A stretch of 64,000 bases of DNA from positions 64,407,725 through 64,471,724 of the forward strand of contig NC_044282.2 in assembly GCF_004027225.2 (NCBI RefSeq). The letters are read 5' to 3'. Both the position numbers and the translations under genes were made by a program. The notes below the pieces were generated by a model, which saw only the letters and a list, made by a program, of their open reading frames with translations, searched no databases and had not been told where the DNA came from. The DNA comes from Strigops habroptila. Lineage: Eukaryota > Chordata > Aves > Psittaciformes > Psittacidae. Positions 47,946 to 60,570 of this stretch are shown piece by piece. Position 1 is the stretch's first letter. The number at the start of each line of letters is the position of its first letter.

Positions 47946-48612
47946 AATCATAGAATCAGCTAAGTTGGAAAAGACCTTTAAGACCATCACATGCAACCGT
48001 TACCCCAGGACTGTAAGTCCACCACTAAACCATGTCACTATGGGCCTTGTCTATACTGTTTTTGAACACTTCCAGGGACGGAGACTCCACCACTGCCCTG
48101 GGCAGCCTGTTCCAATGCCTAATCACCCTCTCTGTGAAGAAATCTTTCCTAATATCCAATCTAAACCTCCCCTGGTGCAGCTTGAGGCCGTTACCTCTTG
48201 TCCTATCACTTGTTACTTGGGAAAAGAGACTGACCCCCACCTGACTGCAACCTCCTTTCAGGTAGTTGTAGAGAGTGATAAGGTCCCCCCCCGAGCCTTC
48301 TCTTCTCCAGACTAAACACCCCCAGTCTCCTCAGCTGTTCCTCATCACACTTGTGTTCTGGGCCCTTCACCAGCTCCATTGCCCTTCTCTGAACCCGCTC
48401 CAGCACCTCAATGTCTCTGTTGTAGTGAGGGGCCCAGAACTGAACACAGGATTCAAGGTGCAGCCTCACCAGTGCTGAGTACAGGAGGATGATCACTGCC
48501 CTGGTCCTGCTGCCACACTATTGCTGATACAGGCCTTGGCTGCCTGGGCACAAGCTGGCTCATGTTCAGCCACCGTCAATCAGCACCCCCAGGTCCTTTC
48601 CTGTTGGGCAGC
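47946..48612 (-). mobile_element. CR1 LINE 3' fragment with ORF2 remnant, - strand
   Basis: At about 670 bp this is the longest CR1 piece in the window. The + strand begins AATCATAGAATCAGC (inverted tail) and ends in CCCCAGGTCCTTTCCTG. Minus-strand frames at about 48206-48496 and 48025-48240 encode the C-terminal end of the CR1 reverse-transcriptase protein ([53 protein letters not shown]). They are in different frames because of a small indel near the C8 run at about 48286, so the copy is dead. It belongs to a different, older-looking CR1 group than the copies at 12241, 15671 and 19318. Confidence 0.94.
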
Positions 48613-51600
48613 AGAAATGAGGCAATCTTAGTTTGGAACATGCATATCCAGGCAGCTAATCTGGGGTCCTGCCGTGGGGGGATCATGCTGCTTCTTGCAC
48701 TCTGGGCTCTTGTGGCTGCACAGAAACTGCCTTTAACATCCTGGTTTTCTTATTAGAAATCTCTGATGCGGCAAGAAAAGGGATAAGAGGACTTATTACT
48801 CTTCAACCCTTTAGGAAATGAGATAGAAGCAACGACAAAACAGAGAATAGGCGGCTGCGGAAGGAGCATGAAGACAGATAGCGGCAGAGGAGAGCATGAA
48901 ACTTTGATTTTAAAAAGCAATGTAGGCAGAACAGCCTGGATGCAGCTGAAAAATTTGGATTATGACTCACATCTACAAATCTTGGCTGGCATCTCACAGA
49001 GGACGTGGTAAGCTCTGCGCTACTGAAACATGCCATCTTTTGAGATGTTTGCATCCCTCACGGTCAGGAGCGCCTGTGGTTCTTCTGTGCACTGCTCACT
49101 TTCAGGTTCAACATCCAGCTCATGCCAATAAACCTGCCAAAAATAGATGTGTGTCTCAGGCTGAGACAGAAGGAAGGGCAAAGGCTGAGCCCCTTGGAAT
49201 AAACATCTCAGGTAATAAACTTGACACAGGTCTTGTCTCATGGAGACGTATTTTTTTCTTAATTGTATTTGTTTTCTTTGGAGTACGAGTCTGATTCCTG
49301 TGTCCACGCTGTTCTGCACAGTAGGTGGTTGAGAGGGTAAGTTTTGAGGAAGGGTAAATTACCTTCAAGGAAAGTGGGGAGGGGATAAGTTTCAGCACTT
49401 GTTTAGGTGGGTGATAATCTGGCATCCTGGGATGTGGTTTGGAACGAGTTGGCCAAGGTGGTTCTCTTTGTGTGGTTGGAAATGCTACTACAAAGCACTC
49501 CTAGGGTCACTGTCTTCACAGACAGGGCCCCCACACTTATTGCAGAACAAAGGAGAAGAAACTTGTGTCCTTTGTGAGTAAAACCAGAAATTATGTGCTT
49601 GGGGCGCATTCCTGGAAAACAAGTGAAAATTCATGAAGCTTGAAATTCCCTCTTGGGATGGGATATCCAGGATATCCAAATTCAGATATTTGTAGCAGTT
49701 GCATCTAGAAAGGTCTTGCACTCTGGTTATTTTTCACTCCTTCTGAAGTCAAAGACGTGAATCAACTCATGCTTATATTCCAAAGGCTCAATACTTTTGA
49801 AGTGACTTAAATCTCCCTCTGCCCTATCCCTGCATATGGGAGAGGATGAACACTCCCATGCAAATGCTCCTGCCCTTAGATATGTCCCAATGTTCATATC
49901 CCATCTTTGCTGCTGCAGTGACCCCTGGTACACTGCCTGGGTATCAGTTACTATGTGGAATATCTGCCTTCTCTTGTCATGTTGCTATTCCCTGAATTTC
50001 AAGAACTTTCAGCCCTGTTGTGTTTTGGGTGGGTTTTTTTTTTTTTTTGCCTTCCATGACTGGAAGAAGCCACAGAAGCATGGTCACAGGCTTGTTACTT
50101 TCGATCCAACTCTGCTTAGGTGTCATCAGAAGGACTGAAACAGTGGCTTGGAAGTATGGCCATCCATGAGTAAGTAGATGATGGCTCCTTCCAGGTAAAG
50201 AAACAGGGTTTTCTGGATGTTTAAGTACCAAGAGTGGTACAAGGCTGTTGTAGAAATGTCCCACATTCTGTACAGTTCTCTCCAGCCTGTGCAATAACCT
50301 CAGGGAAACCGTGTTTCTGAGAGGTGAAGCACTTTCCTCTGCCTGGCTTGCACTTGGCTTAGCTTTGATGCTTCTGTGGTTTCAGCACTTGATGACGCGC
50401 AGACCATTGTCTTTCAGAACCCCTTTGCTGTTGGTTTCTCCATTCGCTTTGTTTGCTTCTGTGATCCATCCCATCATTTCATTTTTTTTCTCCACTGCAT
50501 TATTTAAGGCAGGAAATAACCTGTTTCCCTGGAGGCAAGGAACCAGGCAATGCTGGACCTCTTTGTACCCAAACACGCTCCACCACCATGAGCTCAGTAG
50601 GCAGCTGGGCTGCTTTGGTTCAGCTTTCAAAAGCAGACTTAGCTGTAACCACTGAACATTTAGCTGCCAGGCAGAAGACCTGCTGTGTGCATGCTCTGGG
50701 CAAGATAGCTTGCAAGTTGGCCTTTCGTGCAGTGGGAAATATCCCTCTGAGCTGTTGTTTTTCTCTTGCTCTATCCCAGGTACGATGTGCTGCTCAGCAG
50801 GGCTGGCTGCGTGATCCTAGGGCACAGTGATCCCAGGCACCCTCCTGCCCTCCGCTTTCTGCCCACTTTAAGAGCTGTCGGAGGAAGTTTTCCCAGCTTT
50901 CCTTAAATCATGCTGCTGCAGCTCTGGCAGTTGGCAGAGAAGGAGAGCAGGGACTCCTGATCGCTGTTACAAAGGTTGAACACGTGCAAGGCACATTTAT
51001 TTCCTTCCTGGTTGCAGTGGCCTCAAGTAGTGAAGGTGTCCCCTCTTCAGCCCTTGTTCCTTCCACCCACCTCCCCTCTGTCTCCTGGTGTGATCCCCTG
51101 CAGCTGCACACCCTGCTGCACACCCTGCACACCATCCCAGAGCTGTTGGCAGGAAGCTGTGCCTGAGCTTTGGTCTTCCTTTGTCCCCTCTGTTCGTCTC
51201 CCTGTGCTCTCTAGTAGAACGTGGAGGCTGCTTTTGCAAAGGCATTTGGTGTCTTTCATTGTAGAACAAATCCAGGCATTTTTCTTCCTTCTGCTTGTTC
51301 AAGAAAGTGTCCCGGCTCACAGCAGAGGAGCAGCGCTCCAAGCCTGGGTTAGGACAACACCTAAAACCCACAACACCTTTCAGGGCAGTGGGTATACAAG
51401 ATTCCACAAGATCTTCCAGTGAAACGTGCAAGTGAAGTATAATATGGAGAATAACATCAGCGAGTATGACAAGCAAAACTGATCCATTATTGCCAAGTAG
51501 GAGGAACACATGGTGAGGACTTGACAGCCAGTGCCCAAGAGGTTTCCCTGCTGTTCGGCCCAGATCCAGAGCCCACGGTGACTCAGGCTGCAGCAGGCAC

Positions 51601-52060
51601 ACAGCCCCCCAGCCGCCTGGGATGCCTTGGGACTCATCTTCAGGCTAAGCCTGGCAGGCAGCGAGTGCTGCCTCTCTATTCCCAAAAGAACCCTACAGAA
51701 ATGCCTGATACAAACTATTTTGTCATCCTTGATAAATCCTCCTGCTATTAAGTCATTCTGCACTCTCCTCGGCTGGGAGCTCCTCCAGGACGTTTGGTAT
51801 TGATGGCCTCACCAGTGCCTACTCCAACAGCATTTTGATTTCCCTCCCACACAGCTGCTAGTGGGAGGCACTGATTCATGCCGATGACCTGCCCCATCCC
51901 AGAGCTGAAAGGCAGCCAAGGAGAGAGCTGAGCTCCTGCGACAGGCAGGTGCTGGAGCAGATCCTCAGCAGCTCCCAGCCTGCAAATGGAGCTGGGGTCA
52001 TTTACACTAGCAGAGGATCTTTCCCCAGGAGTCTGAGGTGTTTTGCTATGTGTGGATACA
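48613..52060. other. Intergenic DNA, unique sequence
   Basis: No gene or repeat family was recognised apart from a T15 run at 50034-50048. The minus-strand frame at 50997-51602 (201 codons) is the longest here but is Cys/Gly/Arg-rich toward its end, carries no motif I know, and is opposed by equally long plus-strand frames. Confidence 0.5.
50034..50048 (+). repeat. T15 run
   Basis: Fifteen consecutive T bases between GGTGGG and GCC. Confidence 0.9.
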
Positions 52061-52178
52061 TCATAGAATCACAAAATGGTTTGGGTTGGAAATGACCTTA
52101 AGATCATCTAGTTCCAACACCCTGCTGTGGGCAGGGACACCTCCCACTAGGCATGTCACCCAAGGCTCGGTCCAACCA
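52061..52178 (-). mobile_element. CR1 LINE 3' fragment, - strand
   Basis: An inverted CR1 end: TCATAGAATCACAAAATGG, TTGGAAATGACCTTAAGATC, CACCCTGCTGTGGGCAGGG, then CTCGGTCCAACC. It is about 118 bp and fades into unique sequence on the right. Confidence 0.9.
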
Positions 52179-55100
52179 TAAGGTTGCTAAAATCAGTGTA
52201 CAAGAGGCAGTATACATCCTATAGAAATGTCTCAATTTCATTATTGAGTGTAGGTGATTTTGTGTGGGGCATATGTTTCCCCACAACACAAAAGTTCATT
52301 TTAAAAATACCCTGTTCTGTAGGCTTTCCCTAATGACTATTTTTCCCCACACATCTACTAGCCAATGACATATGCCAGCATTTCTTCCTTAAAAGTAAAA
52401 ACTGGCACATAGCACACAGAGCATGAAATAATAAGATGTGATTAAGACAGTAGCTGAAGCTAAACAAAGCCAGAAAACTCATAGCTGAAAGGTCAAACCT
52501 TTATTTAAATTGCCTTTGCAATGACCTATTTATTTGCAGGTGCTGTGAATTAAGAGGGAAAGTCTTGTAATGAAAGGACATCTGGCATGGAAAATCTCAC
52601 CTCAGTTGAAGCTGAACAAAGTTCCACTCACCGCAGAAGGTAGGTTTCTTGTACTGCGAAATGTCAGTCAACCTCAGGGCAGGTAACCCTATCCAGCATT
52701 ACCTGTAATGACTGCATGTGTGGGCAAGATGCAGTACCTGGGCTAGGAATGCTGCTAAATGGGTGCTAAAATTGGCACCTCTCACCAGGGAAACGGGATG
52801 ATTCTGTGATTAAAGACACCAATGTGGGGATAGGGGAGATGAGTGGTGTGCCCTGCAACGTATTTTCAGTGTGACCTTCACAAATTGGTTTGTTCTTAGT
52901 TTCCAGCAGGTTGTTCTGGGTATCTTGAGAGCTTTGGAGAAAGAATGAGAGGACAGGGCATTTACACCCACTTTTTGTCTAACAGTAACTTCCCCAAAAA
53001 GGCTGCAGTTAGAGGTTGAAATAAAATGGGCTTGTGTCTATGGTCCAGGTCCCCTTGTTTCAGAAGTGACTCAGCATGTGCTCTGTGAGGCTTGCTTGTC
53101 TTCGTGTCCTGGTCCCCTCATCCTCCCTGGGTCTTGGTGATCCCTGAGGAAGCATCACTGCTCTGAGCGTGGGCTGGGAACCAAGAGAGTCAGGACATAG
53201 CCGAAGGCAGCTGTGGGATAACTGCCTATGTGTTCCCAAAGCACTTCTTCCCCCTACGGGATGGCTGGATCTATAAGGTAGCTGCTTTTTTTCGTATTTT
53301 GGGGTGGCTTTTTTGTCATCTGAGTACTCACTTTGGTAAGGAAAGGTTGGTCTTAGTTTCGAGACATGTTTGGTGCTGGAAGCAGAAAGAGGTTGAGTAC
53401 CATGTGGAGTGATGAGAAACATGTCGACAAGTCCCATGTCCCTGTTTTTGTCTCTGTGACCGTTAATGCTGGTCATCTGGTGTTCAAGAATAAACCTGTT
53501 GCACGTGAATTACTGAAGAAAACAAAATCTTCTGGGATGAGGAAACACAGACTGTGGCTAAAGACTATTTTGGAGGCTGGGGAAATAGTTCCAGAGGCAG
53601 CAGTGAATCAGGCTCAAAATGCAGTGGTGGTCTGGACAAGGTTCAGACTGATTTCTGGGCTCTTTCCTCCTGTTCCTGCTACCGTGGGGTGCCTCTGTGG
53701 TGCTAGTGCTTGTTGAGAGGAGCTGGCAACAGCACCAGCCTGCCATGAGGAGAAGGAAATTAAGCCAGTTAAGCACAGATGCTTCTTGTTCAGTGTTTGA
53801 GTGCAGCAGGCAACCTCAGCAGCCCTGGTCCCTAGTTGTCCTCAGAGCTACTCAGTTTGGGTGTGACAGTCACCCATACACACTGCCCAGCCAGCACTTG
53901 GTGCTCCTAGCCTTGAACTGAAGTGTCCCATTAGCTTTGTTCTCAGTGAAAGTTTGCCACATTTGACCCATTTGAGCTGAAATATCCTCCCTTAGGTGGC
54001 CACCCAGTGTGGGTCTGCATGGAGCAGGAGCCATTTGCGAGCTGTCTCTTCCCAAAGCTAGGGCTTTTGACACTTAGGCTCAGTTCACCTCACGTGAGAG
54101 CTGGCGAAGCCAGCCACTGTGGCTTGCTCTTCCCCAGGTCCAGGGTAGCAGAGTTTCTTTCAGGGTCACTTTTTCTGCTTTTCCCACCTACATCACCTCA
54201 CTACTCCCAGGGTTACAACTGGGTGTTGGGCCTTTCATCAGGGCTTGCACCAGCACGTATCGTTTTCCTCCCAGATTGTTTAAAATGATTCCTGCTTAGC
54301 CTTTCAAACATCACAGGGAGTGGCTGGATGGAGTCACCCCCAAGGGCCTTCTGTCTTGAGTGTGGTCAGCACCAGCTGCCAGCAGAAAGGCTGAGGAAGC
54401 CCTGGGGTGTTACAAATCCAGAGAGCTTGTGCCAAAGAGAATGTCCTGCACGTGCTTTTTCAAGAGACAGACCTGAGGACAAGGTAGTGTGGCATCAAAG
54501 GTGCTGAGGACCCCAAGGAGAGCTGGTATCACCCCATTCCCATGGGGTCCTGGCTTCCAGCTGGTCAAGGTCTGGAGAGGGAAGCTGTGGCAGGCTCCTA
54601 CATTACTACCCCTGGATAACAAGTCACAGCTCTTGGCATCTGCTGGTTTCCACCTTGTGAGGACATTTAATCTTGAAAGAGCTTTTTTCTATATTCCCTG
54701 GCAGGCTGTGTGCTGGCTCCGCATCCCTGGCAAGGGGCCTGCAGCACATTGTGAGGGTTTTTGGCTGGAAAGCTACAGAGACAGGCGCGTGTGATGGGGT
54801 TTTGAACGTCAGCAAAGATGCCCATTGCTCTCTGCCTGATCCTTTCTGTAGGCTGCCAGGTGCCAGCTGCAGTGAAACTCTTGCAGGAGGTGCTGCTGCT
54901 TCTTGAAAATTGATGCTTTTCCAGAGAGCCCAACAGGAACCCAGTACTCAATCTCTGGCAGCCACAAAGCCATAAACTTCTCATCAAGACCAGCTGGATG
55001 GATGGGATGGTGAATGAGTGCCAGGCAGCGTGGAAGTGAATTTCTGCCAGACCGTGCTCTTCTCTCTGAGCAGGGAGAGATCTTTGGAGAAGGGACAGAG

Positions 55101-55827
55101 TGGTGGCCCTGGTGCGGAGCCATGGAATCCCTGTGTATCATCTGTGCTTGTAGCTTTGGTATGCCAGTGCTGCCTGGCTTGTTTGTACAGAGGTGGCAAA
55201 GCCAGAAGGTTTGTGACCGTGTTTGAAGGGAAGGACCTAGATTAATGTTACTGGCAGATGGATAGAGACCCAAATGAATGCCTCCCTGAGGGACCAGCTC
55301 ATGTCCATCCTGTTGGCTGGTCAGCACTTGCACAGCTCCAGACTTCACCATGCCCAACCAAAATGGTGGGAACAAGAGAGAGGGAGGTGGGGACAGGGCA
55401 GGGTGGAGTAGGTGGATGGCTGGGCTGGGATGCAGGAGCAGGCTGGGGTCCCTGGGGAGAAAGGGGATACAGTCAAAATCATTGAATTCATGTGTCATTA
55501 GTTCTGCCTATTGCAGAATAACTCTTCCACTCTGAAAAGATTCTCATTATTCTTGAGAGGGACTTTCTTGGTTATTGCAGGGTTGGAGGGAAGGCATTTG
55601 AAAGCCTTCATGTTCGGGGAGCCAAACTCTGGGGTCTCCTGCAAGGAGAAGCGGTTACTGCCACTTGGCTTGCAGAGCCGCTGTCTGTTGGGCTTTTTCC
55701 CACTGATCATTCTCACTCCCAGCTGCTTATTCCTACTGATATTACTTATCATGGTGGCTGCTTTTTCAGTCCCAGGGCGGATGATTGCTCTACTGGCTGG
55801 TGTGCTGCAGTGGCAGGGAGGGTGGTT
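52179..55827. other. Intergenic DNA, unique sequence
   Basis: No gene was recognised. Two frames were considered and set aside: 53366-53716 on the plus strand (116 codons) and 54809-55498 on the minus strand (229 codons). Neither has a recognisable domain or convincing splice context. A CR1-like tail trace (GATGATTCTGTGATT, near 52797) is too short to call. Confidence 0.5.
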
Positions 55828-55974
55828 TATAGAATCACAGAATGGTTTGGGTTGGAAAGGACCTCAAAGCTCATCCAGTTCCAACCCCCTGCCATGGGCA
55901 GGAACACCTTCCACTAGAGCAGGTTGCTCCAAGCCCTGTCCAACCTGGCCTTGAACACTGCCAGGGATGGGGCA
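55828..55974 (-). mobile_element. CR1 LINE 3' fragment, - strand
   Basis: A clean inverted CR1 terminus of about 147 bp starting ATAGAATCACAGAATGG and ending GCCAGGGATGGGGCA. It has few differences from the copies at 15671 and 60979, so it is probably a younger insertion. Confidence 0.94.
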
Positions 55975-58542
55975 TGTTTTGCAAAACATCAGATCGGCGC
56001 TGACATATGGTGCCTCTGATTCCCTGCCTCACTGTCTGAGTTATCCCATGTTCCTGGAATGGGGGAGATGAGGCTGGAAAAAACTCAGGAGCAGAAGGAT
56101 GGTGGTGTCCAGTGAACAGGGGTTTGTGTGTGAGGAAGTCAACATCCCTGACAGGCCATAACTTTTCCATATGGCATTTTGCAGAGGAATTATAACTATC
56201 ATTTGCCTCTGGAAAATTGTTCCTACATCACAAATATAGGTAGTTATTGTCTTACCCAGGAACAAATGCCTGAAAACTTAGGTATCTACAACAAAGCCTA
56301 AAATGACAGGCCAGGGATGTACTCTCTGGTCCTGGCTCTCAGCTGGTATCATTTGAATGTAGTCTCTGAAGTCAGTGGAACTAGACAAATTTACACTGAT
56401 GGAGTAAGTAATATCTGCCAGATATTTTCAATTCCCAAGGCTGCCTTTAAACTTAAGCCCCTTAAGCCTTTTTTATAAGCACACAGCATTTCACACAGAG
56501 AGCCTGAAAGTCTTAAAATCAGTGTATGCAAAGAAAAAAGGGATTTTCTAGTGGGAAGAGATCTTAGCAAAAACTCCTCTTGCATTTTGGAGGTTTTACT
56601 CTCTCTTTCAGGGGGTCCTCTTGCAGCAAGGTTTCTGCTTTTAGTGTCAGTGGCGATTGAAAAGAGATGATTGAAAATTCCTTTGGCGATTTCTTTTGCT
56701 GTGTGAGTACCAGTGGCATGAAATAGATCTCTCAGCACTGTGCCTTCAGTGTGGAATTATGTGTAAGGGCATAATGGGATTTTTTTTTCAGTACTTGTGT
56801 CATTCAGCAGTAAAAGGTTTCCTTTGAAATCGTTATGGTCTGTTGCAGAAACCTATGTATTTTTATCTTACAAAATTGAAATTTGCCTCTGAAATTTCCG
56901 TGACACTATCAACCACAGACCAATATTGTTCTTACCAAACAGAACCCTTGCTGAGAGTCAAAGTGCTATAAATATTTAAAGAAATGAATTACTAAGTAAG
57001 CCAGACTAGTGCCCCAGTCTGTAAATATTAAATGGAATATACACAGTTGACAAAATGCAGGCAGAAACACTGAATGGGGCCGTTTCATCGCGTAAATGAA
57101 ATTATTTGCAGTGCAAAGGCAACTGTAAAAGTCGTTTTTGCTTAATGACCAGCAGCACTCAGAATACGAGGGCTTAAGTCAGCGTTTTGCTTGCTGAAAG
57201 AAAATTTCCATCCTGTTTTACGGTCTGCTGCACAAGCCTCGGGCTTCTTCACCAGGGAGGTTACCAGCATGGTTAATTGCATACTTAAAACGTTGTGGGG
57301 GGCTTGAGCAGGGGTTGTTTTGTGGTTCTAGGGGTTAGGGGGTCTGGGTGTGTAGCTCCACTGTGCCAAGGCTGGAGTGTGAGATGCTCCATAGCTCTCA
57401 GGCTGCTCTCTGGGCATCAGCTGCCTGGAAGCTCCAGTCCTGCAGTGATGCTGAGCATCTGAAAGCGGGGCCAAGGAGGCATGCTGGCAGCTTTTGGGGG
57501 CTGCTCTTTGAACAGGACGTGTGTCTGGTGAAGAAGGTGTAGTGGTGCTGTTACTTCTCCTCCTTGAGCAAGAGGAGGTGTCTGGGACTGCAGAGGTCGC
57601 TCCTGTTGTCAGCAAGGCAATTTCATTACAGCCAAAGCTAGGAGAGGATTTAGTCATGGCCAAATTCATAAAGCCATGAGTAATCATGTAAGGGTTTCCT
57701 GAGCTCCTGTGGATCCAAAGCTCCATTTTAGCTTGATAGCCAGTTCATCTGGAGTGGCAGGTTTTGGCTGGGACTCCAGCACATCATTTTCTGACAGCAG
57801 ATCAGGAATTTATACCAAGATGAGAAATGACAGCACAGAGAAGATGAAGAGACTTGTGACTAAAAATCCCAGCAAAGCAACAGTATTAGGCAAATTCCAC
57901 CTTTCTCTTGTAGGAAGGCAGGAAACACTGTTTCACATCAATGTCATCTTTCCTATGAGTGCCATACCAGTGTAATTTCAAGAGCTAAGTTGCATATACT
58001 GCCTGGAGCAAGCAAGGTCAGTGAGTTGCTGTCAGGGGAGGACCTAGGAAGTGGCACTGCTTTTTGGTGGTGATCATGCTGACAGTGCAGTTCCCAATGT
58101 CTGCTTTTTATTTATGTATTTATTTTTGTATCACGGCATAGTCTAGTTCTCTCCCACCTGAGCTGAAGAACACTGAGACAGAGGAATGTCTGGGGAGGGA
58201 GGGGAGACAGGTGTGTATGCGAGTGGCATATATGAGGATCATCATGTGGAAAACCTGGGATGTCAGGGAAATGGTTGTGTTTAGACTTGGTCTTCCCTCT
58301 CTCGCCTTTGTTTTAGGTTTGGCTTAATTTTAGGAGGTTTTTACAGCTTCTGTAGCCTGTGAGTCTATCCAGAGGCCCTGAAGATTTGTGTTAGCTGGCT
58401 TAGAGCTTTTACCAGAAGACCACAGCGGTGTCTGTGCATGTATTTTTAATATTCCTTAACAATTATGACATGTTTTATAGGTATATTTTAAACCTTTTTT
58501 CAGTTTGGCCATATAACATTTGACCTTATTCCTGTGGTATAG
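55975..58542. other. Intergenic DNA with a possible conserved noncoding block
   Basis: No gene was recognised. The 56790-57270 section combines AT-rich words, isolated CpGs (CATCGCGTAAATG, AAAGTCGTTTTTG) and no repeat content, which is typical of vertebrate conserved noncoding DNA. This is an impression from sequence texture and not from alignment. Confidence 0.4.
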
Positions 58543-58596
58543 ATGTATCACCGAAGAGCTGGAGCTAGAAGGATCCTGCATGGAAGAGGGTTACAA
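58543..58596 (+). other. Exon-like 54-bp segment between strong splice signals
   Basis: The segment starts after TTCCTGTGGTATAG and ends at a consensus donor, GTAAGTG (58597-58603). Its length is a multiple of three and two of its three frames are open. It has no recognised protein similarity. It could be an internal exon of a long noncoding RNA, an alternative exon of a neighbouring gene, or chance. Confidence 0.25.
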
Positions 58597-59816
58597 GTAA
58601 GTGAAATCTTCTTAGTTTTTTTTAATTAAAGAAGAGTTAGACAATTCAAGAAGAGTCAGCCTGAACTTTTAAGGTTCTCTTGGTTCCGAAGGAGAAATAT
58701 CCTGCAGATTCTTTAGATTTTCTTTCAAGAAAGTCTCTGAGACTAAAGACTGGCAGTTTCTAGCAGTTGTTTCTGTACTGCCTAAGAGCAACGTGGCATC
58801 AACAAAACTCCACTGTGTGAGGTACTCTGTAAGTATAGTAAGGAAAATAAGATAGTTGCCCAGACTACAGAAATGACACATCTGTACCATGCTGGGTCTC
58901 TTCACAGCTCCTCTGTCTCTCAACTGGAGCTCAATCTGCTGGGCAGTTCACTGATACCATGCGCTAAGGCCACAGGCAGTGACAGACATGTTTAATTTTC
59001 AAGGGGAAAATTACCCAAAATATTTCAATGAGGCAAAAGATGTGCATTTTAGATTTAAATGGCTATCATGTAAATACAGAATTAGGTGGATTTATACCTT
59101 GGTGTATTCAGGTGATTTGTATCTTGTGGACTCAGTTCTGCTATGAGGGTGCACTTTTTATCACTGTTGGGTTTTGGATGTCAGGCTAAGCTGAAAGGTG
59201 CAGGCTGAACACCCATTACAAGTAACTAACTGTACCATCCTGATCTGCCCAAGCACAGGCTGCTACAAGGTGTGTTTAGAAGCACTATGGCTTATCTAAT
59301 AGCAGTATCATTTCATCTCCCATGGATTCAACTCAAGCAGACACTGTTCCTGATACCTCTGTCCCTGTCATTTGTCAGATCCTCCCGTAGCTTGACAAGC
59401 AAGCTCCCTTCATCAGCATCACTGCAGGTGCCTGGTACAGGATAAAATAATCTTTGTTCAGTAAGAAGGAGGAGGTCTGACTGTGGTCCTGGCTGCTGCC
59501 TCTCAGAGAGGCTTTGGCTGGAGCAGAGCAAAGATTTTGGGGTGTATATGGGTATAGGCTCCTCTTCTGCTTTGCCAGGCCCCCTGTCTGGACACAGTGC
59601 AGGTGAGATCCAGCTGAGCACTGGCCTGCTCCCTCTCCGGTGGATGTGTCTGATGGATTTTAACTCCTCATATGAACAAAGAGATGAGCCAGGCATCTCC
59701 TCCTGCCTCACTGTAGAGCTACTAAGATGATAATTGAATTCCTGGGGCTTGGTTCAACCATGTGCTGCTCCATCTCTAAGCTACTGTAACAGTTGGTATT
59801 AGTGAGCTATGGGTGA

Positions 59817-59829
59817 ATATATATATATA
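59817..59829 (+). repeat. (AT)n microsatellite
   Basis: About six AT dinucleotides. Confidence 0.85.
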
Positions 59830-59999
59830 GAGTGGTGTATAACAACAGCAAAGCCTAAGCATCTGTGCAACTCCATTATCCATTATGTTGCAACCAGCAC
59901 TGCATATGCATGAGACCTCTGAAAGGATTTTTGCTGCCATTAGTGAAGCTGGATAGATGGTGTCCCTTGAGGTGCTGCCTTTTCAGATTTCATTGGTGT

Positions 60000-60570
60000 T
60001 TTATTCAGATCCGTCCCCTTAGCACCTTCTGAATGAGATGAATTTGTTCCTGAAATGGGCTGCAGGATTTTCAATCCGTGAAAACTAATTGGCATCCAAG
60101 AATGAAGATAATCCGACTAGCATATCTAATTAGAGGCGAGCAATCCTCATATTGCCCGTGCAGTCTCAATTTAGAAGGAGCTCAGACACAGAAACTCGCT
60201 TATCATCCTTTGAAGTTCTAGCTTCTAGCATAAGCCAAACATGTTTGGGGTTTTTTTAAGCATTTGCATTTGAGCGAATCCAGCAGGATAAATGCTATAT
60301 TCATAGCATGATAGACTGTCACAATATTATGAGGCGTGTACATCACTGCAATCAAAGTTCTGGCACATCTGAGAAGGGAGGTTGGGGTGCACCACTCACA
60401 ACCCATAGAGTGAAATATGCCACCGCCTGCTGTAATCTTGATTTAATGCAGTCACATCTCTTTCCTAATCCGAGGGGAAGCTTGTGCCAGCTGATATCTG
60501 GCTGTGAAAGTCCATGTGAAGTGACATTGTTTTGAAAACACAGGCTGACTTAATTAACTGTGGGCAAGGT
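60000..60570. promoter_or_regulatory. Candidate conserved enhancer block 3 kb upstream of CHGB
   Basis: Between about 60085 and 60135 there is a tight cluster of homeodomain-type sites: CTAATTGG, GATAATCC, CTAATTAG. An ATTTGCAT-type octamer (CATTTGCATTTG) lies near 60262, and TAATCC and TTAATTAA words follow at about 60466 and 60550. Isolated CpGs are kept in otherwise AT-rich sequence and no repeat is present. The pattern resembles vertebrate developmental or neural enhancers. The target, if any, would most simply be CHGB, but this is inference. Confidence 0.35.

Noticed and set aside
48206-48496. 96-codon minus-strand frame with reverse-transcriptase-like words
   Set aside because: It is part of a dead CR1 copy, frameshifted relative to its continuation at 48025-48240.
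50997-51602. Minus-strand frame of 201 codons
   Set aside because: No family motif, biased composition near its C-terminus, and no splice or promoter context. Competing plus-strand frames are equally long.
52795-52812. CR1-like tail word GATGATTCTGTGATT
   Set aside because: Too short and with no CR1 body beside it; a chance match is as likely.
53366-53716. Plus-strand frame of 116 codons with fairly protein-like composition
   Set aside because: It looked the most natural of the anonymous frames, but I recognise no family, and neither end has a convincing promoter, splice site or polyadenylation signal.
54809-55498. Minus-strand frame of 229 codons
   Set aside because: Pro/Ser/His-rich N-terminal part, no known domain, and several other open frames in the same segment. 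Best explained by locally low stop density.
57755-57785. GGTTTTGGCTGGGACTCC resembling the 5' end of the same avian LTR family
   Set aside because: Similarity stops after about 18 bases, so there is no support for an LTR.
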